Shown here in pieces: positions 34,254-43,080 of a DNA stretch of 64,000 nt. The notes under the pieces are model-generated. The model ran no database searches. It was not told the origin of the DNA and saw only the letters and a program-made list of their open reading frames with translations. The first letter of the stretch is position 1. Every line of letters starts with the position of its first letter. Source of the stretch: Candidatus Rifleibacteriota bacterium (GTDB lineage: Bacteria > Muiribacteriota > Ozemobacteria > Ozemobacterales > Ozemobacteraceae); contig JAAYVD010000160.1 in assembly GCA_012517355.1 (NCBI GenBank), positions 46,650 through 110,649 of the forward strand, given 5' to 3'. The position numbers and the translations under genes were made by a program.

Positions 34254-34957
34254 TGGGGCATTTGCCAGGCGCGGATCGCCTCGACGGGGTGGACCAGCAT
34301 CAGGACGTTGAGGGTGAGGCTGTCGCGGAGGGTCAGCAGGAGGCCGGCCTCGACGACGAGGTAGAGGACGAGGGACCGGCGCCAGCCCAGGTGCCAGGCC
34401 AGGGCGAACCCGAGCGAGCAGCAGAGGATGTCGGCCAGGGAGTTGAGGATGGAATCGCCGATGTATCCGATCGAGACGGTGGCGGTGCGGTAGCGCTCGA
34501 TGCCGAAGGTGGAGTTCTCGACCAGTTCCCAGAGGGATTCCAGGGCGACGGCGGCGGCGAACCGCCAGGCGACGGCCAGCCGGGGGACGGCCACGGCCAG
34601 CAGGCCGCAGAAGACGACTCCGTGCAGGATGTGGGTGAAGCTGTAGGGGTCGAACAGGTGCTGCGAGGTGTGGGGGCTCCAGATGTCGGTGGCGACGGGA
34701 TCGAGGCCGCCGCAGGCGCACCACCAGGAGCGGCCCTGGTGCCGCAGTTGCAGCGTGGTGGCGAGCAGCAGGACAGCCAGGATGGGGAGGACGGTGTGCC
34801 AGGGGTTGGCGGGGGAAGGCAGAGAGCCGCCGTGGGTGTCTTCCGCGGAAGAGAGGCCTGGAGGGCAGGAGGCGGTCGGAAGGACCGGGGCGGGGCCGGG
34901 GGTGCCCGGAGAAAGGGCTCCGGGAGCGGGCTGCGGGGGGGTCTCCAGATGGGTCAT
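34250..34957 (-). CDS. DUF2585 / UPF0314-type membrane protein
   Basis: The 235-residue protein has a Pro-rich cytoplasmic head of about 50 residues, then four or five membrane helices. The family landmarks are present: GRSWWCACGGLDP, then SQHLFDPYSFTHILHGVVF and the ELVENS motif. UPF0314 proteins are integral membrane proteins of unknown function, found mostly in alphaproteobacteria. The Pro-rich head is longer than in typical members of about 190 residues, and the start could be internal. The gene follows the TPR gene by 21 bp on the same strand. Confidence 0.82.
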   Translation of the reverse strand: MTHLETPPQPAPGALSPGTPGPAPVLPTASCPPGLSSAEDTHGGSLPSPANPWHTVLPILAVLLLATTLQLRHQGRSWWCACGGLDPVATDIWSPHTSQHLFDPYSFTHILHGVVFCGLLAVAVPRLAVAWRFAAAVALESLWELVENSTFGIERYRTATVSIGYIGDSILNSLADILCCSLGFALAWHLGWRRSLVLYLVVEAGLLLTLRDSLTLNVLMLVHPVEAIRAWQMPH

Positions 34958-34978
34958 GGGGAGGGTCGAAGCGGCGCC

Positions 34979-36553
34979 TCAGCGGGCCTGGGGCAGGGCT
35001 TCGAGGCGGGCGGCAAGACTGGCCGCCTCGGCGGTGTCGCCCAGGTCGGTGATGACCGCCACCAGGTCGGCGAGCACCTGCCTGACCAGGGGGCTGGGGC
35101 TGGCCAGGGTGGCTTCGGCGTCGGCCAGTACCTGGCGGAGGGCGGCCGCGGCCTCTTGGTTCCGGCCTTGGGCGCGGAGGCTGCCGGCCAGCAGGTAGCG
35201 GCCATCGATGGTCTCGGGGTGCTGTTCGCCGCGGGCGCGTTCGAGGATGCCGAGCGCCCGTTCGAGCGCCTTCCCGGCCTCGGCGTGGTTCTGGCGGGTG
35301 GTGAGGACGCGGGCCAGGTTGGTCAGACCGTAGGCGAGATGGGGGTGGTCGGCCGGGCCGATCCGTTCGAGGACGCTGACCGCCTGGCGGTAGGATGCCT
35401 CGGCCTGGGTCAGCTGGCCGGAGGCCTCGTAGACCGAGGCGAGGTTGTTGATGGCGAGCGCCACCTGGGGGTGGTCGGGGCCGAGGACGGCCTCGACGAT
35501 GGCCAGCGAGCGCTTCAGCAGAGCCTCCGCCTCGGCCAGCCGGTTCCGGGCCAGTTCCAGGTTGGCGAGGCTGCCGAGGTAGACTCCCAGCTCCGGGTGC
35601 TTCCCGCCCAGGCGGCGTTCGGCGATGGCCACGGCCTGCCGGTAGAGCGGCTCGGCGTCGTCGAGCCGGCCGAGGGCCTTGTAGGCGAGGGCCAGGTTGT
35701 GCATCGACTGGCCGACCTCGGCCGAGTCGCTGCCCTGGGCCTGGCGGCGCAGGTCGAGCCCGCGTTCGAGCACCGAGGCCGCCTCGGCGGCCCGGCCCTG
35801 GCTGTAGAGGCTGATGCCGAGGTTGTTGACGGCGAGGGCAAGATCGTGGTGGGTGGCGGGCAGTTCCCGCTCCCGGATGGCGAGGACCTTGCGGTAGAAG
35901 ACCTCGGCGGTGTCCGGGCGGCCGGCCGATTCGGCCAGTTGCCCCAGGCTGTTGAGGGTCTCGGCGACGGGCAGCGACTGGGAGCCGCACACCCGGGACC
36001 GCAGGTCGAGAGCCTGCGCCAGGTGGGCTTCGGCCGAAGCCAGCCGGCCGGTCGCCAGCAGCGCCCGACCGAAGGCCTCGTGAGCGGTCGCGGTGTGGGG
36101 GTGGTCGGAACCGTAGACCTGCAGGGCGAGGGCCAGGCCTTCGCTGGCCAGCGGCAGGGTCGCGGCCTCCCCCTGTTCGAGGGCCAGTTTCCCGATCCGC
36201 TCCTGCAGCGCGGTCCAGGTGGCGGACCGGGGGTCGTCGTCCGCCCGGCTGGGGGTCGTGGCGGGCGACCCAGCCTCGTGGGCCGGCTGACCCCCGGGTG
36301 TTCCGCCGGGGGCGGTGCCCCCGATCGCCTGGACGGGAGTCACAGGGGCGGCCCTGTCGCGGTCCGCCGCCTGGCCGGCGGTCGTGGCGGGGGGTGGGGT
36401 GGGGTCTCCCACCGCCGCCTCGCGGGTTTCCTCCCCCCAGGCTGGAGCCAGTCCGCCGGCAAGAAGCAGAAGAAGCAGGAACAAACCGAGGGAAAGTCCG
36501 GCGCCGGGCCGGTCGGGAAAGGCACGGAGGGGTGCAGGCATGGGACACCTCAT
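34979..36553 (-). CDS. Secreted kinesin-light-chain-like TPR protein
   Basis: The 524-residue protein has a signal peptide (LSLGLFLLLLLLAGGLAPAWG) after a short basic head, then a low-complexity linker. Ten or so TPR_10/TPR_12 repeats of 42 residues follow, as in kinesin light chains (VALAINNLASVYEASGQLTQAEASYRQA; HPHLAYGLTNLARVL). It is presumably a periplasmic protein-protein scaffold. The ATG at 36553 is chosen for its CGGAGAA site; 36541 is the alternative. No enzymatic domain is fused. Confidence 0.85.
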   Translation of the reverse strand: MRCPMPAPLRAFPDRPGAGLSLGLFLLLLLLAGGLAPAWGEETREAAVGDPTPPPATTAGQAADRDRAAPVTPVQAIGGTAPGGTPGGQPAHEAGSPATTPSRADDDPRSATWTALQERIGKLALEQGEAATLPLASEGLALALQVYGSDHPHTATAHEAFGRALLATGRLASAEAHLAQALDLRSRVCGSQSLPVAETLNSLGQLAESAGRPDTAEVFYRKVLAIRERELPATHHDLALAVNNLGISLYSQGRAAEAASVLERGLDLRRQAQGSDSAEVGQSMHNLALAYKALGRLDDAEPLYRQAVAIAERRLGGKHPELGVYLGSLANLELARNRLAEAEALLKRSLAIVEAVLGPDHPQVALAINNLASVYEASGQLTQAEASYRQAVSVLERIGPADHPHLAYGLTNLARVLTTRQNHAEAGKALERALGILERARGEQHPETIDGRYLLAGSLRAQGRNQEAAAALRQVLADAEATLASPSPLVRQVLADLVAVITDLGDTAEAASLAARLEALPQAR

Positions 36554-36632
36554 GGTGGATGTTCTCCGAGCAATCTCGCACAAGCGGCCCTGGAGCACAA
36601 GACCCCCGGGGGAAACCAGGCCATTCACCGTG

Positions 36633-36726
36633 GGCGCTGAAGCGGTTCTCCTGGCGACTTCGGTCTGATTTCCCGATGGGGTCGATGCCTGCGGAAATCG
36701 CTGCTCCTCAGAAAAGCTTCGGATCG
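36633..36726 (-). repeat. Dispersed intergenic repeat, family 1, copy 4 (inverted)
   Basis: Read on the minus strand it gives GATCCGAAGCTTTTCTGAGG, then GATTTCCGCAGGCATCGACC and CAGACCGAAG, matching the other three copies over about 95 bp. It fills the gap between the TPR gene and the spermidine-synthase-like gene. Confidence 0.75.
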
Positions 36727-36773
36727 CGGCGTGCGAATTCCGGGGGGAAGGCCCGGCCCGGACGGGCTTCCGG

Positions 36774-38354
36774 TCAGAGATCGCGGGCGGCCTCGAAAGC
36801 CCGCACCAGCATCTCGCGCAGCCCGTCGCGAACGAGGGCGTCGAGGATCTCCTGGCTGAGGAACTCGACCGGCGCCACCTCGTCGGTCAACTGCAGCGGG
36901 CCCGGGCCCACCGGCACGGCGAGGTCGCGGACCTCCCGCAGGAGGGGGGCGAGCGGGTGGCGGTCTGGCCAGGCGGTCGCCTGCCGGGTGAAGGCTTCCC
37001 AGGCCTGCGGCGAACGGGGGGCGAACACCAGGGAATTCAGGCCACCGGGGATGTCGAAGCGGTAGACGGCGGGCAGAACCCCCCGGATGGTCTGGGCCAG
37101 GTGTTCGAGCAGGCCGTCCTTCCCCTGGAAACGCAGGTTGACGTTGACCACGAGCACCCCGTCGGTGGCGAGCCGGTCGGCCACTTCCCCGAAGAACTCG
37201 CGGGTGGACAGGTGGAAGGGAACGGTGATGTCCTGGAAGGCATCGAGGAAGACCACGTCGTAGCGCCTGGTGTCGGGGCGGCGCAGGAAGGCGCGGGCAT
37301 CGTCTTCGACCACGCGGGCATCGTCGGGCGTCACGCCGAAGAATTGCCCGGCCAGCGCGAGGATTCCCCCGTCGATCTCGACCCCGGTCAGGTGCGCTCC
37401 GGGCAGGAAATACCGGGCCTGGCGGGCGAAGGTGCCGGCCCCGAAACCCAGGATCAGTCCATCCCAGGCGGTGTCGGAGGCCGCTTTCGGACGCATCAGC
37501 GGGGCGGCGAGGGCGTATTCCCAGTAACTGCCCGAGACCTGGTGGTCGGGGTAGAAGACCGACTGGTGGCCGATCTCGACGTGGGTTGAGAGGGCGCGGC
37601 CGCCGCCCTCGGTCGCGGTGACCTGCAGGTAGTTGTAGACCGACTCGCCTTCGTAGAGGGTCGTCTTCCAGAAGGCGAACGAGGTGGGAAGGGGGCCGGC
37701 CAGCAGGGCGACGATCAGCAGGGTCACCGCGGCGCGGCGCTTGAGCTGCACGGCGCGCCGGACATAATGGACGTCGGCGACCAGGTTCAGGAGCAGGGCG
37801 AACAGCAGGAAGGTGCGGGCCGTCCCGATGGTGGGGATGGTCAGGAAGGTCGGGACGAAGGTTCCCACGATGCTGCCCACCGTGGACAGGGCGTACAGTT
37901 CCCCGGCCACGCGGCCGGTGCGGTCGAGGTCGGGCAGGCAGAGCTTGACCAGGCAGGGGGTGGCCGCGCCGAGCAGGACGCACGGCACGGCGAAGATGGC
38001 CAGGCAGCTGAACACCACCCCCGCCAGCAGCAGGGACTCGGGAAAGACCAGCGCGAGCAGGAAGAAGGACGCGGTGATCACGTAGCGGCCGGCCAGGGGA
38101 ATGAGGGCGATCCAGACCGACGCGGTCCAGATCATGGCGAACAGGTTTTCCTCGGTGCCGGGGCGGTCGGCCAGCCGGCCGCCGAGGAAGTTGCCCAGGC
38201 TGAGGGCGACCATGACCAGCCCGATGAGGACGGTCCAGGTGATCATCGAACTGCCGTAGTAGGGGGCCATCAGGCGTGAGGCGCTCAGCTCGACGGCCAT
38301 CACGGCCATGCCGCAGATGAACGTGGTAGCATACAGGAACAGGTTTCGTCGCAT
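36774..38354 (-). CDS. Membrane-fused spermidine synthase-like protein
   Basis: The 526-residue protein has seven to eight N-terminal membrane helices (residues 1-210, beginning NLFLYATTFICGMAVMAVELSASR). A spermidine/spermine-synthase-type Rossmann methyltransferase fold follows: LILGFGAGTFARQARYFLPGAHLTGVEIDGGILALA in pieces, then DDARAFLR and YDVVFLDAFQD. The nucleotide-binding glycines (GFGAG), the acidic VEID and the LDAF motif are present. Such fusions are widespread and transfer an aminopropyl group or act on unknown substrates. Whether it makes polyamines is unproven. AAGAAGGA precedes the ATG. Confidence 0.88.
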   Translation of the reverse strand: MRRNLFLYATTFICGMAVMAVELSASRLMAPYYGSSMITWTVLIGLVMVALSLGNFLGGRLADRPGTEENLFAMIWTASVWIALIPLAGRYVITASFFLLALVFPESLLLAGVVFSCLAIFAVPCVLLGAATPCLVKLCLPDLDRTGRVAGELYALSTVGSIVGTFVPTFLTIPTIGTARTFLLFALLLNLVADVHYVRRAVQLKRRAAVTLLIVALLAGPLPTSFAFWKTTLYEGESVYNYLQVTATEGGGRALSTHVEIGHQSVFYPDHQVSGSYWEYALAAPLMRPKAASDTAWDGLILGFGAGTFARQARYFLPGAHLTGVEIDGGILALAGQFFGVTPDDARVVEDDARAFLRRPDTRRYDVVFLDAFQDITVPFHLSTREFFGEVADRLATDGVLVVNVNLRFQGKDGLLEHLAQTIRGVLPAVYRFDIPGGLNSLVFAPRSPQAWEAFTRQATAWPDRHPLAPLLREVRDLAVPVGPGPLQLTDEVAPVEFLSQEILDALVRDGLREMLVRAFEAARDL

Positions 38355-38627
38355 GCAGGATCCTTCTTCCGCGGCGCTCCCGCCGCCGTTCCATGGTGCG
38401 GGGTACCCCGCCGCCAAGTCAAGCGGGCGGTCGGGCTTCTGGCCGCTCGCGAAACGGCGGGGGAACCGACCGACACGATGCCGGCCGGCCCCCGGCCCGG
38501 CCGGGGGCCGGAAGCCCGGTCGCCGTTCCCCCCGTTCCCGCGGGTGGTTTGAAAGACGTTGGTCGCGGTCCGGGGCTTTCCAGGCGCAGGAAAGACCATC
38601 GGCAGGGACCGGGAAAAATTCTTCAAT

Positions 38628-38764
38628 GACCCGCATGAAGGCTTGCCGAAGGGGCTTTGCCCCTTCACCCTACCAGGGCCGCTGGCCCTGGACCCTTTCG
38701 GCTGGCGAGGTGAACGCTGACGCGTTCACCTCGCGGAAGCTCGGTTCCGTGGTCCGTTAGCCTT
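38628..38764 (+). repeat. Dispersed structured repeat, family 3, copy 1
   Basis: This roughly 135-bp sequence recurs inverted at 50952-51094 with about seven of eight bases identical. It contains three dyads: GAAGGGGC-tt-GCCCCTTC, GCGAGGTGAACGC-tga-GCGTTCACCTCGC and a GGCCCTGG-type arm. In the second dyad the two copies differ by compensating bases (GGTG/CACC versus GGGG/CCCC), which suggests selected structure. The remaining 38355-38939 space has no gene. Confidence 0.75.
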
Positions 38765-38939
38765 GAAACGGGCCGTAGAAATTCTTCAACCGGCCTGATC
38801 ACCCGAGCGTTATGCAGGGTCGTGAGTCCGGCAAGGGGGGTGGAAACTCCTGCCCCCCCAGGCGGGATGACAGGTTCCAATCGCGATCAAGGATGCCTCG
38901 ACACCACGGAGAATCAATCAACAAGGAGCTTGGAAAGCC

Positions 38940-39503
38940 ATGAAATCAGGAAACCATCTTCAGAGAATCGGTCTGGTCCTCATCCTTCTGGCAGGGATTG
39001 CCGTTTCGGCCGCCGGGGCGGAAGCCCTCTTCTTCGAACCCGTTCCGCTGCTGGAGAAAATGGCCGCGGCCGGCCCGGTCAAGGGAGTCGATCCGCAGAC
39101 CGGCCGGGAAGCGCAGTTCTGGGTGAAGGCCTACCGGTACAACGGGGTGCCGGCCTCGGGTGGCAAGCCCTTCCATGCCTATCACTTCCGGTGCAATATC
39201 CAAAAGCCCGACGGCACGTGGATCGTCAACATCACCCCGCCGGGCGAGCCAGAAGCCTCCTTCGCCCATGCGATTTCCAGCCCGCCCATCCAGAAATTCA
39301 CCACCCGCAAGCTGCTGCATCGCGAATACACTGGTGAGGGCGGCCTGGGCTGGCGCGAGCTGGAGATCGATTTCGACCGCCAGGGCAACCTCGCCCGCGT
39401 CGAGTTCCGGACCCGCCTGCCCATCAAGGTGAACTGGCGTCAGACCATCCTGTTCGGGGACGAACGGACCAGGTTCCTGTTCGATCGCGCGCATCGTGAG
39501 TGA
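38940..39503 (+). CDS. Secreted protein of unknown function
   Basis: The 187-residue protein has a signal peptide (IGLVLILLAGIAVSAAGA) and a beta-rich mature domain with many aromatic residues (AYRYNGVPASGGKPFHAYHF; GWRELEIDFDRQGNLARVEF). AAGGAG lies upstream of the ATG. It is followed 66 bp later by the Sel1-repeat gene on the same strand, and the two probably form an operon. No family is recognised. Confidence 0.78.
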   Translation: MKSGNHLQRIGLVLILLAGIAVSAAGAEALFFEPVPLLEKMAAAGPVKGVDPQTGREAQFWVKAYRYNGVPASGGKPFHAYHFRCNIQKPDGTWIVNITPPGEPEASFAHAISSPPIQKFTTRKLLHREYTGEGGLGWRELEIDFDRQGNLARVEFRTRLPIKVNWRQTILFGDERTRFLFDRAHRE

Positions 39504-39569
39504 TCGGTCATGACCATCCATGGGAGTATGGTCGCGGCTGGAACGGCAATGCAAAGGGAAAAACAAGGA

Positions 39570-40577
39570 ATGCGACATCTGTGGTTGACAGCGCTTGCCC
39601 TCGTATTGTTGTCCTTCGCGGCCTCTCCCGCGTCGGGAGGAGAGGCCACCGCCTCCGCCCCGGATCGGATGATCTGGGACACCCCGCCGGCCAAGCCTCC
39701 GGTCATCGATCCTGCCGAACGGGCCAAGGCCGAGGCGTTCTTCTTCGGGGACGGAGTCCGGCAGGACTTCACCCAGGCGGACGCCTTGCTGGCCCCGATG
39801 GCCCGGCGGGGTGATCCCGAAGCCCAGTTCAAGCTGGGGATCATGAAACTGTTCGGTCATGGCCCCTCCAAGTATCCCAGGGACATTTCCGGTGGGGTTG
39901 ACTGGCTCTGGTGCGCGGCCGGAGGAGGTCATGTCCGGGCCGCCACCTACCTCGGACGGTTGTACGCCGACGGGGTCGGGCTGGGGAAACCCGACCTGGC
40001 CAAGGCGCGGTTGTGCCTGGAGCGGGCCGCGAAGCTGGGCGACCCGGAGGCTTCGAAGGTGCTCGGGATCATTGATCGCACCGGCCGGGGCATCCAGGCG
40101 AATCTCCTCCTGGCCAAGCAGGCCCAGCTTGACCGCCAATACGCGGTGTCCCTGCCGCTCCTCGAAACCCTGGCGGAGTTCGGGCTTGGGGACGCCATGT
40201 TCATGCTCGGGGCGGCGTATCACGAAGGCGAAGGCGTCCCCCAGGACAGGGCGAAGGCCTTGGAATGGACGAAGAAAGCGGCCGAGGCGGGCGAGACCTT
40301 CGCCCAGATCAACCTTGGGGAATACCTCCTGGAAGGGGACGCGCCGGATGTCGAGGAGGCCTACTACTGGTTCAGGCGGGCCGGCGAGGGAAGAGGGGTG
40401 AGCGAACCCTTCCAGGGGGGGCATGGTCGTGCGGATGCCCTCCGATCGCCCGGAATCGTCGATTACCTGACCGGCCGGCCCCGGATCCCGTCGGAAAAAG
40501 CCGCCCTCGTGGACCAGCGGATCAAGGCCTGGAAAGCGGGAATCCGCTGGAATCCCCTGACCGACAACGATTTCTGA
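39570..40577 (+). CDS. Secreted Sel1-repeat protein
   Basis: The 335-residue protein has a signal peptide (RHLWLTALALVLLSFAASPASG) and five to six Sel1-like repeats of the form AxxxLGxxYxxGxGVxxDxxKAxxWxxKAA, the clearest being AMFMLGAAYHEGEGVPQDRA and AQINLGEYLLEGDAPDVEEA. Sel1 proteins act as adaptors in signalling or envelope stress. Other ATGs at 39510 and 39549 are in frame, but only 39570 starts directly at the signal peptide. The stop TGA abuts the ribosome site of the next gene. Confidence 0.82.
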   Translation: MRHLWLTALALVLLSFAASPASGGEATASAPDRMIWDTPPAKPPVIDPAERAKAEAFFFGDGVRQDFTQADALLAPMARRGDPEAQFKLGIMKLFGHGPSKYPRDISGGVDWLWCAAGGGHVRAATYLGRLYADGVGLGKPDLAKARLCLERAAKLGDPEASKVLGIIDRTGRGIQANLLLAKQAQLDRQYAVSLPLLETLAEFGLGDAMFMLGAAYHEGEGVPQDRAKALEWTKKAAEAGETFAQINLGEYLLEGDAPDVEEAYYWFRRAGEGRGVSEPFQGGHGRADALRSPGIVDYLTGRPRIPSEKAALVDQRIKAWKAGIRWNPLTDNDF

Positions 40578-40588
40578 GGGAGGCTCCC

Positions 40589-41518
40589 CTGACCACCCCG
40601 TTCGCCCGCGCGACCCATCACCGCCTGGCCGGGCCAGTTCCCAGGCGGCATGGCCAGGCCGCCGTGACCGGGTTCCCATCCCGGCCGGCGGGCCCCTGGC
40701 CCCGCGCGAATGGCGTGGTTCCCTCTGCCATCCGCGGCGTCGGCGGCGCCCTTCGGAGGTCGGGACGGGCGGGGTGGACGGCATCGGGCTGTCTCGGGGT
40801 GGTCGCCGTCGGAGTGGCTCTGGCGGGGTTCCTCGGCCTCTGGTTCGGCAGCCGGGCCCTGGCCACCCTGCGGTGGGGATGCGCCGAGGCGGTGGTCTGG
40901 TCGACGACGATGACCTGCCGCCGGTGCGGACTGCCGGCCGGGCTGGAGGAGGCCGTGACCGCGCGGGCCAGGCCCTTTGCCGACCGCGTCAGCTCCGGGG
41001 CGCGGTCGATCACGGCGGGGCGCGCCTTCCTGCGCGGGCTGGCGCAGCCGGGGGTCTACGGCCCGCTGTTCGGGCGTGGGGTGCTCGACCGGCTCGCCCA
41101 GGACGATTCCGACGACGGGGACGGGGTGTGGACGCCGGGCGTCGGCCAGGCTTCCTGGTCGTCGTTGGTGGCAAGATTTGTGGGGATGTACCAGGCCGGC
41201 CGGGTGGCGACCGGCACCCTGGGCGCCCTGGAGGACCTGGTCCTGGAGGAACGCGAGGTGGTGACGACCCACACCTCGGGGCTGGTCTTGCGGGAGCGAC
41301 GGCGGGTGATGAAGGGGAGTCTGTCGCCGGAGGAGCGCGCCCGGGTGCTCGACCTCCTGCGCAGGACGGTCTCCGCGGAAGAACCGGCGGTGGGGGCCGC
41401 CTCCCTTCCGGTCGGCGCCCCGGCCGTTGCCTCCGGTGCGGAGGCGGTTCCGCTTCCCGACCCGGTGGAGGCGGTCGATCAGATGATCCGGGAGATCGAG
41501 GCCGCCGACGTGGGCTAG
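40589..41518 (+). CDS. Membrane-anchored protein of unknown function, non-standard start
   Basis: No ATG lies at the expected 5' end. A CTG at 40589 follows GAGGGAGG by 5 bp, right after the stop of the Sel1 gene, and would give 309 residues; in-frame GTG codons at 40664 and 40715 lack ribosome sites. The product has a basic N-terminus, one membrane helix (CLGVVAVGVALAGFLGLWFG) and a soluble domain with a CRRCGLP knuckle and long helices (SPEERARVLDLLRRTVSAEE). No family is recognised. Confidence 0.65.
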   Translation: MTTPFARATHHRLAGPVPRRHGQAAVTGFPSRPAGPWPRANGVVPSAIRGVGGALRRSGRAGWTASGCLGVVAVGVALAGFLGLWFGSRALATLRWGCAEAVVWSTTMTCRRCGLPAGLEEAVTARARPFADRVSSGARSITAGRAFLRGLAQPGVYGPLFGRGVLDRLAQDDSDDGDGVWTPGVGQASWSSLVARFVGMYQAGRVATGTLGALEDLVLEEREVVTTHTSGLVLRERRRVMKGSLSPEERARVLDLLRRTVSAEEPAVGAASLPVGAPAVASGAEAVPLPDPVEAVDQMIREIEAADVG

Positions 41519-41570
41519 CCACGGAAGGGCCGGGGTCGCGTGGGGCCCGTCCGGCATCGTGTCGGTCGGG

Positions 41571-42998
41571 TCAACGGTCTGGCAGCACCGCTCCGGACGG
41601 GAGGGCGAAGCCCCATCGGCTGGCCAGCAGGTGCAGGCGGAGGCCGACCAGGGCGACCGACTGACGGGGGCCGACGCTGTCAGGCCAGGAGGTCCAGGAC
41701 GGGAAGTCCCGCAGGATGGCCTGGCGGGAGTCGACCACCAGGGTGGCGGGCTGGCCGGTCAGGGGCAGGGGGAAGAGAACGCCGGTGGGGGTGATCTCGG
41801 CCTTGCCGCCCTGGTCGAGGAGGATGCCGACCAGGCCGGGCTTCCGGGCCAAAGCCCAGAACAGGCCACCCACGCGGTTTTCCGCCAGTTCGGGCGCAGC
41901 GAAGGCGTTGGGCATGATGACCGTCCAGGGGATCTCGCGTCGGCCGGCGAGTTGGTGGAGCAGGCCAAGTTGCAGGGCCAGGGATTCGTGGGTGTGCTGC
42001 GTGACCTGGACCTCGCCGGCGGCGGCCGCCTCTTCCGAGGACCCGTCGATGTCGCGGGCGGTCCAGGGGCCGGCGGGGACGTCGGCGTAGGCGGGCACGG
42101 CGGTGGGCGGGGCCGCGACGATCTGCTGGGAGGCGGGGTCGAGGACGAATCCGGCGGTCAGCAGGGCGGCCTGCACGTCGGTGATCACGGGGGGGAGCCG
42201 GGGGTCGAGCCTGAGCGCGGTCGAGGCGGTGGTGGCCAGCACAGCCACCGCCCCTTCCCCCAACACCGTGGCGGTGCCGTCGGGGTCGATGACCAGGGCG
42301 GTCCGCTCGTCGATCCCGATCCCGGCCAGGGTCAGGCCGGGTGCGGCCTGACGGCGGGCGGCCAGTTCCAGGAGCAGGGCGGGCAGCCGGCCGTCGCGCA
42401 GGAAGGCGGGTTCGACGAGGGTGCCGGGCAGGGCCTGCAGGAAATCGTCGGTGAAGGTCAGCCGCGGGGTACCGGGCAGGCGCAGGGCTTCGGTGGCCGT
42501 CAACACGCCGTGGCGGCGGTCGGGGATGACTCCTCCCATCACCATGGCCCCGGTTCCGAAGCCAGCCAGGACCCGGCCTGATTCGAGGTGGTCGCGGATC
42601 GCGCTTTCGGTGCGGGTGCCGCGCCAGGCCTGGATCATCCGCCAGGCCTGGCCGTCGGGCAGCACCAGTCCCTCGGCGGTGGCGATGGCGCGGTAGAGTT
42701 CGGGAGCGTCGGCCCGGTAGCGGTTGGGGATCTCGAGCAGGTCCGCCTCGGCCGCTCCGAGGTGACGGAGCCACCGGGGCAGTTCGTCGACCAGCGGGAG
42801 GGTGGTCAGCACCAGGATGCGGCCACCGTTGGCGTGCCCGACGATCCAGCGCCCGATGCCGTCCGACCAGGAGCCGGGGGTGAAATCGACCCGGCCGCCG
42901 CCGATCAACGCGAGCGGGGGGCCGGCGGTGGCCACCCCGCAAGCGGCTGTCATGAGCAGGAGCAGGGCCCAGAACCTGGTTCCCGGGTGATGCTTCAT
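41571..42998 (-). CDS. Cyanophycinase-like (peptidase S51 fold) secreted protein, catalytic residues missing
   Basis: The 475-residue protein has a signal peptide (RFWALLLLMTAACGVATA) and an S51 domain (residues 25-290): LALIGGGR, LVLPDGQAWRM and LAGIGIDERTALVID, all matching cyanophycinases. The nucleophile motif, GTSAGA in active enzymes, reads GFGTGAM here, so the catalytic Ser is Gly. The DQHF-type His motif reads EPAF. It is therefore likely a pseudoenzyme. The C-terminal 180 residues form a second domain of unknown type. CGGAGGAAGG precedes the ATG. Confidence 0.8.
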   Translation of the reverse strand: MKHHPGTRFWALLLLMTAACGVATAGPPLALIGGGRVDFTPGSWSDGIGRWIVGHANGGRILVLTTLPLVDELPRWLRHLGAAEADLLEIPNRYRADAPELYRAIATAEGLVLPDGQAWRMIQAWRGTRTESAIRDHLESGRVLAGFGTGAMVMGGVIPDRRHGVLTATEALRLPGTPRLTFTDDFLQALPGTLVEPAFLRDGRLPALLLELAARRQAAPGLTLAGIGIDERTALVIDPDGTATVLGEGAVAVLATTASTALRLDPRLPPVITDVQAALLTAGFVLDPASQQIVAAPPTAVPAYADVPAGPWTARDIDGSSEEAAAAGEVQVTQHTHESLALQLGLLHQLAGRREIPWTVIMPNAFAAPELAENRVGGLFWALARKPGLVGILLDQGGKAEITPTGVLFPLPLTGQPATLVVDSRQAILRDFPSWTSWPDSVGPRQSVALVGLRLHLLASRWGFALPSGAVLPDR

Positions 42999-43080
42999 CC
43001 CTTCCTCCGTCCTGTTGCAAGCATACCAGTCATCTCCAGATCGGTCCATGGCGGGGTTTCCCGTAGATCGACCGGGTCGG

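Noticed and set aside
33678..36581. 967-residue ORF on the minus strand
   Set aside because: Only its last 170 residues (33678-34190) are a real gene with a signal peptide. The rest is an Arg/Pro-rich shadow of the TPR and DUF2585-type genes.
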